Origin: Phlebopus portentosus
Lineage: Eukaryota; Basidiomycota; Agaricomycetes; Boletales; Boletinellaceae
Direction: 5' to 3'
DNA length: 64,000 nucleotides
Assembly: GCA_037892935.1 (NCBI GenBank)
Contig: JAYXKI010000007.1
Span: 124,001 to 188,000, forward strand
Each line of letters starts with the position of its first letter. Position 1 is the first letter of the stretch. This document shows positions 43,490 through 56,206 of the stretch, piece by piece. Position numbers and translations under genes: made by a program. Below the pieces are notes generated by a model. It was given only the letters and a program-made list of their open reading frames with translations. It did no database searches and was not told the origin of the DNA.

Positions 43490-46400
43490 TAGTGTGACTA
43501 GCACTACACGTTACAGCTGCTGAATTCAAAATTTTGAAGGTCCTTCCTATATTTAAAATTTTTGTAAGAATTTCTTCTGCTTGAAAACAATAAAGAGAAT
43601 TACAAATTTAGACTTCTCCCTTTTCTTAAATTTTTGAATATATTCCTGAACTTCCGCTATTTTTAATATTATATCCTACAAAATGTTATTAGTTGTATAA
43701 AATATTAATATATGTTCTTAAGCCACATAAATTTGTAAAACTCGATAGATTATGCAAGGCACAAAAATTTGAAAAAAAGTAATCCTCAGAAACTTCTAAT
43801 TCTTGATGTTTGAAAAATGAGAATCAAAAAATAATCTTTAGAATCCTATTCCCACATTTCAAATACTTCAAATTTCTTATAATTAAAAATGTGTTCCAAA
43901 AGATATTATTCTGCTTTCTTATTCTGGATCAAATTTCTTAAGCTACAAAATAGGGATCTGCCCCCTGTGCTCCACTCTCCCAGTTCGTTTGCGTTTGGCA
44001 TTTGCTCCCAGTTGCACCAAATTGCTGTAAGAATCTGTATTCATAGGCAAGACACGTCATGTCAAGCTATCGAAGCCACTCGGGAGCAACGGCAATACCT
44101 TTGTCTTTCAACATGACTTTACGGGATTAGCATTGTCCAGCCCCTAATCTCTATTGGACAACCAGTTCCTGGTCATGATACCTGAGGAATGCAGGTCTCT
44201 CAAGTAAGTGCTCTGCATTTCACGATTCACTGATTTACTCACCCCTGTCGATTCAGTTTTGCTTCCGGTATGTCGGTCTTTCAGGCTATTATGGTGCTCA
44301 CGCGATCGATAACCTCCGGCTGTTCGGAGCCAAATGGAATGTCCTTGTCTTCAACGCGATATTCCTCGCTAGGACATGTTCGCCCCAAGTGACTTGAACT
44401 CATCGTGACAATGCTGTTGAAGTCTCATCATTTTGAAGATCCTTGGTATTTTTTTCAGGCTACTCTCTGGTCTCCTCCACGAGACGGAAATCCTGTCATT
44501 CTCGTTTTTATATACCTCATCCTCGGATTAGGAGCATGTGTTAATGCTTCAACATCAGGTCCGACTTCATTTCCGACCCGGACTATCAGCCTGATATTGT
44601 ACCAACTCTTCGATAACATTACTGTGCTGTTATCGCACTTTTGGTTCACTCAATTCGTAAACCAACGAAACTACGGCGCCCCTTGGTTGGAATGAACATA
44701 TTCTGAGATCCGTTCATATCAGATTTAGGCAGTGGATGCAATGATCTCGGGTGCTAACTCCGGATTTATCGCAAAAATAGACTATAGGCTTGAACAGCGC
44801 TCGGGCTCAGTCCCATGATCATTGATCAAATGTGGTTTTAGTGGCACTCCGAAATCACCGAATGCTATTGCACGGTATGTGGCAGTTCTAAATGGTTTCG
44901 TTCTCGATCGTGCTAAATCAACCCGTGGTAGAATGTAATTACGGGTCGGTTGCCCGAGTCGCGGAGCGTACGACATTGCATGACTACTGTATCCCTCCGT
45001 GCCCACTCAGCTCCATGATTGCGAGAAGAGGAAAAGATACGGCGCAGATTCTGGAATAATGAACAAGCTCCTCTACCTCTCCAGGGTGTATGCAATCTTG
45101 ATTCGCAATCCTGTGCGAAGGTGGTTCACTGCATATGTCACTATTCTAGACGCAGAGGATAGAGGCGGGCTGATATTCTACTTCGCTGCTAGAGTTTTCA
45201 TTTCAAGCATTCCTTCTCTTCCATTCCGCACTTTCGGGCTTTCTTGGCCAAATAAGCAAGCAAGAAGATGCCGCAAAGCACATGAACGAAGAAATGTACG
45301 TTGTTATTGGGCGAAGTTGGCTCGTCAAGGTTTAGAGATTGGGGGTAAGCCTCATTCATGAAATTCCAGTGCACCATGGGATACCCCATTTCTCATGACA
45401 CTGATAGAGTTCAATGTCCTCGACACTGAGAAGGCTGAAGTATAAGCACCGTCGAGTTCTGCCTCGTTTAATGAAATGATATCATGTCCTATGATCTCAC
45501 ATTTCATGCTGACTGTTATCTTCAGCTCTCAGGTCAATATTGGAAGGAATTTCTGTGCCTCGGGCTTTATTTGAAGAGACAGTACCAAGTTCTGCTGATT
45601 TATTACCGCAAATACAAGGGCAGATTCCTTGCTAATAAATTCGGTGCTTTTAACATGGATTCGAAGCATACTGGACATAGCACATTATTCCCATGTGCCA
45701 AACGAGTCAGACTGCCTATCGAGTGACGCATAGAGGATCATGGAATTACAGAATTCATAGAAGCAAGATCGCCTCGGGATTGCTGGGTGCTCTCCTGCTC
45801 TATGCGGACACCATAGCCATATGCACGCCCGGATGCTGGTGCGCCTCTTCCGCTCTTGTGCCGGCACGAGTGACACGGGACCTCAGAGATAGCAGGTAGT
45901 ACCCGTACGGGGGATGCGATGAGCCTCGTCCGCGTGACCCCATAACCTTGACTGACCTGACGAGAGAACCAGGTTGTGCTTCGCGCTCATACCATACGGA
46001 GCGATGCTGACCCGACCGTCCGCCGCACCGTATGTCCGACTTTGATAAGTCCGTGTTCAAGTTTCCGTAGTCGGGTAACACTACCTTTAGAGCGGGAGGA
46101 GCAAGACCAAGAATTTCAACGCCAGAAATATGGAATCGTAAGTTTTTGAACGATTCGTCTTATGAATAGTATTGTTTATTTCCTTTCTCCAGAGCTTCTC
46201 TTGCACCGTGTATGCCATGCGCCCGAAGTGTTCTCAGGTGGTATTACACGTGCTATAAAATGTGGGAACCCGTATTTCCTAATTTGGAAGAGCATGATGT
46301 GAATCCCTGAGGTAGAACGCCAAGGTCACCCCACCGTTCAGTCACATTCCGCCGTTGCTCATACTTTTTCGACTTCCAAGACTCCAATTCTGCGCATGTA

Positions 46401-48200
46401 GCCGATTATCATGGAACAAAACTGGGTTCTTTTGCTTCGACATCTTATAATGCCCTTTGCCCAGAAATCTAATGGTTCTAGCGCGGGTTTTCGCGGTGTT
46501 CATTTGAAGAAAGAAAAGGAACCCAAACATGGTGCAATATCTTTATGTCACGAGGAGGCGGAGATAAGACGTACGTACATGCAGACACGTGGTATTTGCC
46601 GTGAGTAATTGATGCGCTCGAGTGCTGCGGAAGTAAAATCTCACCTCACTTTTTCTTGCGCCCTTTGGCCGTCGGCGCCACTCGGTCTACCTTTTCATCC
46701 ATCCCATTCGCTGTCCAGGCTGCCGGGTCTTGAAGCCAGCGTATAGATGTCGAGATACCGAATATCCCATCAGTACCGTGTCGAATGGAATCATCTTTTG
46801 AATCCAGACCAGATACTTTCTAAATTCCCGTAGAGCTTGGAACAACGCCGTGTGGTCTCACGATGCTCCGCTTGCCATGTATTGAGAGTGTCCTGCCAAG
46901 TTCTTGAGAAAGGTACCGCTCTGCAGAACCACCACTCCGATCATTGGGTATTCGCACTCGAGGTCCGGAATGGGTAATGTCAAAGAGCTCTAACTTGACT
47001 TAAAGGCGCTTCCAGCTAACTTTGGGTACCGTTCAGCTTTTCTGGGGTTGAACATTCAGAGACTCCAGAGCCTCGAGTTGAATCCGAAGCTTGCGAGTTT
47101 TGAGCTCGATTGCGAAGAATGCGTTACCTTAGTCCATGACAGTTCACGTTAGGACCGGCTTCAACGGGCCTCGTTGACGGACCTGCTGTCTACACCGTTC
47201 GAACAATAGTCAGTTTTCTAGTTCCGATGGGCGCAAAGTGTGGCTTATCCCGTCATCCGCACTTTTCGGCGTTAATGGGTTATACGGCGATCATAACTTT
47301 CTCTTATCGACCCGAGCTCATCTCATCGTTTCCCGCGGTGCAATCTCTATTTTCGTTTACCACGAAATATCTCTTCAAAGCTTTCGCACTTCATGCTAGA
47401 AAATACATTTAATCAAACTTTACCTAGAACGTAGCGATGTGGCTGCCGTAAAAACTCCGAGGATTATTACACAAATTCCCAACCAAAGGCGGATCCGCGC
47501 AATTTCCGTTCACAGCACCTACTTTGCTCTACACTCTTGTCTTTGCCAAACTTGGTAGCTTGAAAGGAGGAGGAGGAGCCCGACGCAGACGATGCGAACC
47601 CAATCTTCTGCTTCTTGGGAGCGTGGCTTTCATTTAGAAATTTACTATTGGAATTGGATTTACGTCTGAGTAAAGCGCGGTTTTTTCTTGAATTTTCTTT
47701 TTATGAGTATGAATATTCTCTCTTTTGATTATAAGTAGCTGCGGAACATCGCAAATACCTCGAGGCTCGCGAACGACGATCCGTGCATGCTGTGGCGTTC
47801 AGAAAATGGAACAGAATAATGACCACGCTCATTCCAATTATTTCGTATTCTTCTTTGGCTTTAGGTTTAAGATGCTCGGAATCATAAATCACACCAGCAG
47901 TTCCAGCATCTAGAAAAAGTTGAGTTTCGTTTTGGGACCTCGAGGCTCGAAAAATATGTAAAGCCAGAATAACACGTTGAGCCAACCGATGAATAAAACA
48001 CACGCGTCATTTCTTCTTTTGCCCGAAATATCCGGTGTTGCCTGAACATGCTCACCAAAAAGGTGGTGAACCTTTCTGTTTGCCACTCTTCAAGGAGACA
48101 CGCTGGAGAACAATAGCGAAAAAAAAGGCACTGGAACAAGATGGCATAGCAACGACAAGCAGGTCAATTGACTTATACTCGACACGCCCTTAAGGTACGA
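43490..48200. other. Gene-poor stretch with AT-rich block and relics
   Basis: 43500-43960 is markedly AT-rich (TTTAAAATTTTTG-like runs). From 44300 to 44695 plus-strand frames encode hydrophobic stretches (GYYGAHAIDNLRLFGAKWNV near 44290; an ORF ending NQRNYGAPWLE at 44695) that may be remains of a membrane protein, with stops between. Around 47010-47150 a stretch reads NIQRLQSLELNPKLASFELD, like a leucine-rich F-box gene relic. I see no intact gene, rRNA or tRNA. Confidence 0.4.
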
Positions 48201-51200
48201 GAGAGGGGTCTATCGATAATCCAGAGCGTGTACATACAATGGATTTCGCGCGAAGAATAAAAACGTCGTACGGCAAGCTGGCGAGTCAGCATCGGAGTGA
48301 GTTAAAGTTCTATTTCTGGGCACTCTTCCCGTTCGTTCCTCGATTACCTTGCATACGGCGGGAATCACGGGTCAGTGTAAACGAAATTCCCTCGTGTACC
48401 TAACAAAGAAACGTTGCCAGAACTCCATTTAGCATTTCTGCCAATGCTCGGAGTCACACCAACACGAGCCTAATCTTCCCGTAGATCTATACCGACGAAG
48501 TCATTCGTCGGAGCCAAGACACTGACAGAGAAGGGGGAAGAAAACATGCGAAGCGCGATCACGGACTCGGCGCGCGCTCCTTCCTTCAATCCCACGACGC
48601 GACGAGTCACAGAGGCTAAATAAAGCTATTAGTGCGAAGGAACGCGCGGAAGAAGACGCGTCGACGAGCATGGATGTCAAAAAGTGCACGAGGAACGCAA
48701 TAGACGAGATTGCACACATGGAGTTGTGGAATGCACGCCTCTTTGAAAGTACCAGAATGGTCTTCAAACGCGCTGTGCGATACAGCCACAATTACCGGTA
48801 GAAGCTCCTATTGTGAAGCATAAAACGCAAGCTAATCTGGTCCTCTAACCGAGGCAAAGTTTCAACACATGTACCCAGCTAGTCAGCAAGTGTTTTTCAG
48901 GCAACGTGAACAATGTGAAGAGCGTACGCTAAAGTTTTTCTTATCCAGACAACAGCAAATACACCATACGGCATCTGCAGCCCGAGTCAACCGCTATACA
49001 GCCGGAATAAAAGTCGGTGCAGTAGGTTGTTTGAGAGACACGAGGCTCGCTGAGCGATCGGTAAGAGCAAGGGCTATCAGGATTTTATATTAGATTCTAT
49101 ACCATAGCCGACAGAAGGATGAAAAAACGTGCCTAAAAAAAGTTGTGGCTTGAGCGTGGAGCAGTGGCCGAGTCAAAGTGACACGAAGACAAAGCGCGAC
49201 TTGCCCGAAAAGAAAAGTGGTTTGCGCGTCAATAAGCGCCGATCGCGATCGGCAATGTACAGCCACATCGGTGATTTTAGCCTTCTTCGGACAAAGGGTA
49301 GGGAACGTTTCGTCGAGTCCGTGACTCCGAGTTTCTTCTTTCTTCTGTTCTCACTGTCCCGGAATTGAATGCGGCGTTTCGGTTTGCAGTCAACTATAAG
49401 GGGCAGAGTCTTATTTGAACGATTGTGTGGAATAAGGAATAACTTCATCCATCTGTAAGAGTCCGTGATGATGAGAATTTGCGGTACGGAGGTTGGAATC
49501 TTCCTACAGTCGGACAATGGGAGAGTTCGCGAAAACTGAATTGTTTCAGGTCAGAACTCTGGTTGACAGCCTACTGTTGGAACTCATCCGAGGCAATATT
49601 GAATCCACCAGGCCAAACACGCTCCAATCATTTGACTTTCCTTCCCTGGCATATGAATCCATTGTCCCATTTCCCTTTCTTTACTTTGCATTTCGCACCT
49701 GACCTAGCACCGATTGACGAAGATCAATATGTGCGGGCATGCGCCCAGAGCAAGCGGAAGAAATACTAGCTAGTGATGTGTGTGAAGGTCAAGAAATATT
49801 AATATCTTTCTCTGCATACCATTGTGCATTCCGGGTCGGCTATGCACCTGCAACTCGGATGCGCCGACTTCAATCCGCAATATCCGCACCTCCGCTCTCG
49901 GACACCCGGTAACTATACACCCGAACACTCCGGGTCCACAGCATTGTTTGATTTGTTGATCGAACACACGTGGCAGTACCATTGTGGCTGTTTGTCCGTC
50001 AATGCGCGTTTAGTGTACGTACATGAGCGTCTATACAGCGTCTGTTTAAAGACGCGAGTTCTCTACGTCATCTTGCTCTATTACTGGCGCTTAACCGAGT
50101 GATCCGCTGCGGTGCAATTCGAAATTGATCGGCAAGTGAGGGTAGCAATGTAAATGCATGCTGATTTCGACGCCGGTCGAGGACTGTCATTTCTGCTGAA
50201 CTACCAATCGCAGTATGCAATATGGATGTCTTGTGTAATGTGCAATAACGACGTCTGTCTCGGAGACAATGTGAACCCGGCAAAAGAACATTAGAAAGCT
50301 ACAGTATCGCGAAAAAAAAATGAACATGGACAGACCACTAATACTGCGGATCTGTGTCGAGATATCAATAATAGACCATCGCATTAGTGAGACTCGAATA
50401 CTTGAAGACACTTACGGAAGTCTGAAAGAAACAATTTGCATAACGAGAGACTGTGCAGACCACGGCGCAGCTCTGTGCAAGGAGAAATTTGCATCGCAGC
50501 ACCAGAAGAATCACATTCATACTAACGTAGAGACTAACATTAGACCCTAAGCGAGCGAAGAAGCTTAAGGATGGAAAAACCTTTCAGTTCCGCACATAGG
50601 AAATGTTGATTAGCAGATCCGAATTGCTGACGCGCACAGAGCAGAGCGCCAAACACAGCTGGACTAAAGATCGAGATTCCGGAGAGAAGCTTAAGGCAGT
50701 TCGGAGCCAGAACCAGAAAGTATGATAGCCCAAGAGCTGAAGATCGACTATCTCATCAGTCAGACGGGCAGCTCGGAGTCGAACGCGGCGTCGAGCTGAA
50801 TAAGTACACGCAGCGATACTTAAAGTATCTGCGCGAAGTTTGATGTGCACAGGTCGGACCCGGCTGGACTAGACTAACAATGGGATGGAGATGTATTGGG
50901 GGTAGATATCATGATCAGCTAGAAGAAGTCCGGAGTACAGTACATAAGTTGCACTGCTATGTCGTGATCGGCCAGAGAGAAGCTGATGTGCTGATGGGAT
51001 GTAGTAAGCACACAACGATGAATCCGAGGCAGGCGCCGCTTGAAAAATCCTTCAATGTTAAGATGGACCCAAAGCAAGGATGCCGGTGAAGCTTAAAGCA
51101 CAGGAGATGAGATATGAGTGAGGCACGTTGTTAATGATGGAAGGTAACTCTTTTGATCGCCGACCACGCTGGCACAATTCACATGATAATTTATGTATCG

Positions 51201-53326
51201 ATGAGGAAATCAGTCAGCGCAGCTTTGGTTAATCTTAGCACTTGCGGCGACTGCTTTCTCGGTCAAGTTTCTCGTTCAGTCGAATTTTGAGCTAACAAAT
51301 CCACAAAAGCCACACAGCGTCAGGGAGGACGGTCCACTCGTGAGTCCCGACGAGTCCCTCCGGTCGGATGCGCTCGGAGGGCACCGGGCACGCGGCGGAT
51401 CAACCATCAATTGGACCAATCACCGCAAGAACTCTTTGGCCGGCGATGCTTCCGGTCAGGACGGCTCGGCTAGATAACAGCCCTCCTCCTATATCCCAAA
51501 TCGGGAAGTTTCGAAATGGAAAAAATCGAAAAATCGAGCACGGAAATGATAATCAGAGGATCTCGTGAGCTACCCTAGTGCTATCCTCCTTCATCCGTCA
51601 GAAATTGCTTGAAGAGGGGCTAAGTAACGAGAACCGAAGAATGCAATATGTCGCTGCGTCTAAAACATCGTATTGGCATTGATATAGCCTAAGCTAGCTG
51701 GAGTTCCGTTCGCCTAACAATCCAGTGGAGCAAAAGAGCATGGGCAACGGACCAGAGAAAAACCCAAGACATGAAATGAAATCGATAAAGACGGAAGAAA
51801 ATGCACATATGGTTAAGTGAGCTGATTTCTCTCACCACGGACGGATCACGGATCGCTCAAGTATTCTGTACTTACATACATATGAGTATCCGCGAGCCGC
51901 TGATGACGCGATATCATACGATCAGGCTGAGGAAGGCAGAAAACATATATTGATGTATGACGATATGCGAGTCTTCATTCCATTATGAGATGTGTTTCGT
52001 ATTTCGTTGCCGAGCGAACTTCAGATACATGCAACACGTACAAGGAGCTTTTGAGCGTAAGCGATATCGATACTGATCAAGAATTCAGTAAAATCCATGG
52101 GTATTGGGCATGAGGGAGGCGGGATCGGAGACAAAGAACGGGATATTGAAATGCGGTGCGATAATCCTGGACACGCGCGGGCAAAGCGAAGCAATGTGAA
52201 GTGAGCAATGAGCCTCGAGGCGACGGGAGTCGGAGAGTTCGGAGCTTTGTGCCGAACGAACGTCGTGCGTCCATTCGTGCTGGGGATGGATGATGATGCG
52301 CCAGAGCCTTGAGCTTACCTGAGCGGGCGAACGAACGAATGTACACGGAATCAAAGTGCGCGGGACCTTGCAATGGAAGAATGGAAATTGTATACGGAGC
52401 TTGTCGCGAGCGAGTGCAGTGTACCATAAAATTAAGGCATAATCATGATGATTTTTCAGTTGTCCTGAAATGCAATCAGGCAGGGATATGAATGAAGGAG
52501 TTGGTCGATCGTTCGTCGGCGGCGGCGGTAAGCAGTCAGTTCTGGGTCTGAGTGAGACAGGGTCAGGCCGGTAACGCAGCGGTAGCCTCGGGACATCGCA
52601 ACATGTGATGTGATACCAGCCAGGTGCCGTACTCATACCCGCACTCCCGATCGAAATGAATGAATTATTTCACTCAGGATTGAGGTTTGCACATAGGGCA
52701 AGTTCAAGTCAAGTCGACGTCGAGCATTGTTGGCTGGATAAGCACGTTGCTCACCCACGGTCAGCACACTCACGCACACTCACACTCACTCGACTCAAGG
52801 CTGCTCACACATTAATTGCTAGAAGAGGAAGGGGCATCCGAAGGGGAGCCGGAGACCAAGTATGGGCCATGAACTGAAAATGGACAGACAATAAGAGGGG
52901 GAGGGAAGGATTCTTTGGAATGCAGAGATGCCGGATATGGGAGGCTGTACGGATGGATTATCCTTTCCCACTTTATTTTTTTCCCTCGCGGCGCACTCCT
53001 AGGGCGTAAACCTGATATGCTTTGAGCTTCCGCGCGATCCGGCATTGCGGCGCATAAACTGAGCTCACAGGGTCCACTGAACAAGAAGAGAAGGTCAAGG
53101 AAAATTAGATGATTAGATAGAATTACTGGCCCAAATAAATGTGCGATTAAATCAGGGCAAGTCCATCTAAGCCGTAGGTGCATGAGCCCCCATATAATCC
53201 CCGATTCCTCGCTTTTGTTCTCCAGCCCTGCCCGTTCTGTCTCGTCTCTCCATCACTCAGTCCACTCCTCCTCGAGCTCAAGACAATAGACAATAACGAC
53301 GGCACTGAGTTTGCGTTTGCGTTGCG
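48201..53326. other. About 5 kb gene-free DNA upstream of the HMG-box gene
   Basis: Both strands hold only short, domainless open frames (longest about 180 codons at 52085-52636, minus, with low-complexity composition). A CACTCA-rich tract lies near 52765-52795. This may be a long regulatory region or leader for the transcription factor, or it may contain non-coding transcripts that cannot be seen from sequence. Confidence 0.45.
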
Positions 53327-56206
53327 ATGCCCGCCGTAGCCGTGCTGCACCACCACCAGACTGCTACCGGCCCACCAGCCTTCAACAACTCAAAGCGTAA
53401 GCATGCCCAGTCCCATTCATAATTATAACAATAGACACTCACCCACTCACTCACTCACTTCTCCTCCTCAATCTTGTCTCGCTTGCTCTCTCTTTTTTCT
53501 TTCCTCTCTCCCCATCTCGCTATCGTCGCTTGCGATTCCGGCGCGCTCATTGTTGTTCTTCCCTTCGTCTTCTTCCACCCTCTCTTTTTCTTCGGCGATC
53601 CTTTGGCGATCCGCTCGTATCAATTTCATATCTTCCTTTCGATCTCCGGGCATTGTTGACCAATGCAATTCCAACGCTCTGCAGCGCAAACGCAGCACGA
53701 ACTGGACGAGCACGCGCTCGCTATGTATGATCCTTCCCAAGGCACAACAATCCTCTCCCCGACTCCACGCGCTCTTAGCTTCCCTACACATTCGATGTTC
53801 GACATCACACTTGACGGCCCGACCCCGCGAGCGTTCACTTTCCCTTCAACCGTGCATGACTCGCTCTCGAATGGCAATCACGGTCCACCACTGACGCCTC
53901 CTGAGCCGAGCCCGTCGACGCCCTCTACTTCTCCTTCGCCTTTCGAGCCCGAGAGACCTCAGAATGCGAGTCAGCCTCAACTGCAACAGCAACCGGGTCT
54001 ACCGCAGTTCACAGCGCCGCATATAGCCAGACGCAGCCAGAGCGTGCAGAGGGTGCGAGCAGATACGGCCTCACCTGCTGCTCAAATCAGCTCTTTCAAC
54101 GCTCCCGACGCTCACCCGGGCGCACCTCTGACGCTCGCCGCGCGCCGAAGAGGCTCTTCTATCTCTTCTCTCGCTCTGCCCGCGCACTCGCATACACTCA
54201 ACTTTAGCCAGCCGCCCGCGCCCCAGCCTGCGCCTCAAGCTCAGCAAGTACCTCCACCGCTTCCTCCAAACCCGCATGCGCATACTCTCCAGCTCGCTGG
54301 TACGGAGCGACGGCCAAAGCGCGGAGACGAGGACTATATCAAACGGCCCGAGAATGCGTTCATCCTGTTCCGTCGCGAGTGCTGCTTGCGAAAGAACGAG
54401 GCGGAGGTGGCGGCAGCGCAGGAGGGCGACCCGGTAACGCGCCGACAGCGCCAAGCGGATCTTTCAAAGACGATCTCGCAACAATGGCGTTCGTTATCTG
54501 CGGAAGAGCGCAAATACTGGGATGACTTGGCGAAGCAAAGAAAGAAGGAGCACGAGGAGAGGTACCCGTGGTATGTCTATCAACCTAGCCGCTCCGATAA
54601 GAAAAAGAAGAAGGACGAGTCGACAGCGGGTGGGAAGGCGAGGAAGGAGAAGGAGGGCAAGAAGGAGAAGCGAGACCGTACGAAGTCGACGAGTCGCGTT
54701 CGCGGTACCGGTGCGCGAGCACGGAACAGCTCTGCGTGTTCGACAAATAGCACGGTTAGCACGACGAGCATGTCTTCGTCTGCGTCGACCGTGGACTCGG
54801 AGGACTTCAGCGAGCTCGATTCGATGTCCGGCGATGGATCGCTTTACGGCGCCTACGGGTATGCGAACGGGGCTTGCGGAAGTGTGCCCGAAGTGGAGGT
54901 TGCGGATCTTACGGACTTCGATATGAGCGAATCCGAAGGGCCTCAATCGCAAGGTCAGGCGCAGCCGCTTTCTCTTCCGCTGAGCTTCTCCATGTCTGGT
55001 TCAGGCGGGGGTCTCGCAATCGACACCCGAAATGCGCTCGCGAGCTTTTCGCTGGAATCGGGTCCCATCTCGTCATCCTATTCGCACCATGGAGGACATG
55101 GGCACGGTCATGGTCATTCACTGTCTGCGCAAATTTCAGCTCAGACTGTGCAGAGCATTGTTCCGGGACCTCTTAGCTTCGTGCTCCCTCAGAGCCGTCG
55201 CTCAACAAGCGCTCCGGGAGCTTCAGCTCAGCAAACGGACCTCTACCCACCAGCACCTCCTGCGATCAAGCTTCCGCAGCTCTTGGAGACAAACGTGGGC
55301 TCGAATAACAACTCCGCGGGATCACCCGCGATGGAGAATGCTAGCGCAGCGGGTGAACAGCAGGCGCAAGTGAACGGACAGGTTGCAGCGCAGCAAAGAG
55401 AGGGCGAATATAACTCGATGAACACGTTCCAGTTTCCGAGTTCACATCCACAACCGCAGCAACCGATGGCCTTTGGTATGCAAGGGCAGGTACCCGATTT
55501 CTCGACTGCTAGCGGCGAGATGCAGGTGTGTAAATTTTGCGTTCGAACTTCCGCCATTCGTCGTCGCTGACTTTCCAATCCTAAGCAGAATTCTATGTTC
55601 CACGTCTACGAAGAGCCGCCGACTGCACGTCCTCGACCTCGCGCCCTCACGCAGCTGTCAATCCCAAGTGAACCGCCCATCAACTCTGGGCCATTATCCG
55701 CTCCCGCGCCTCCTACTGATTCATCCTCACGTCTCTTCCTTCCCGACCAGTTCCCCACTTCTTCCATGCAACCACCCTCTAGCCAGCTGCAAGTGCCGCA
55801 GCGTGCTATTCCTCAGGGATTGCCGGAGTCACCTGAGCCGCCGATGGGCGGCGATTGGGACGACTTCGGGTTACCTTCTTGGGCGATGTCGACGTTGTGT
55901 GATGTAGACGAAGCTGCTCTGCAACAGCAACAGCAGCAACAACAACAAGTGGCGCAGCAACAACAGCATCCTCAGGAAGGTCAAGAGATGCAGACACAGA
56001 ACATGTTTGGCGAGATAGACATTACGATGGATATGGGGCTACCGCCGTGGATGGGCTTCAGCACCATGGACTCTATGAATCCGATGGGTGGTATGGGTGG
56101 TATGGGGTGTGGTATGGACGCGATGGCGACTGATAACGGGGAACGCGTCGACCCGTACGCGATGCATTTCCAATACGATGACCTGCTCGACCCGTCGCAA
56201 TTATAA
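53327..56206 (+). CDS. HMG-box transcription factor, 842 residues in three-exon model
   Basis: Model: exon 1 53327-53396 (MPAVAVLHHHQTATGPPAF), intron 53397-53684, exon 2 53685-55525, intron 55526-55588 (GTGTGT...AAGCAG), exon 3 55589-56206; frame open throughout. A shorter form could start at ATG 53663. The HMG box covers about residues 240-325: YIKRPENAFILFRRECC, a short insertion, then RQADLSKTISQQWRSLSAEE and RKYWDDLAKQRKKEHEERYP, followed by a Lys-rich nuclear-localisation-like tail. The rest is Pro/Ser/Gln-rich, with a DFSELDSMSGD acidic patch, a His/Gly repeat (GGHGHGHGHS), poly-Gln near 55918-55970 and Met/Gly repeats at the end. It is a nuclear sequence-specific DNA-binding protein of the fungal MATA/Sox-like class; fungal relatives act in mating, nutrient or developmental control. 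Which one this is cannot be told without a search. Confidence 0.9.

Noticed and set aside
45690..46090. rRNA- or structured-RNA-like GC-rich block
   Set aside because: No match to conserved 5S, 5.8S or other rRNA segments that I can recall; no clear stem architecture.
52085..52636. 183-codon minus-strand frame upstream of the HMG-box gene
   Set aside because: Low-complexity composition (many Pro, Ser, His, Cys), overlapping frames of similar length in other phases, and no domain or intron signals.
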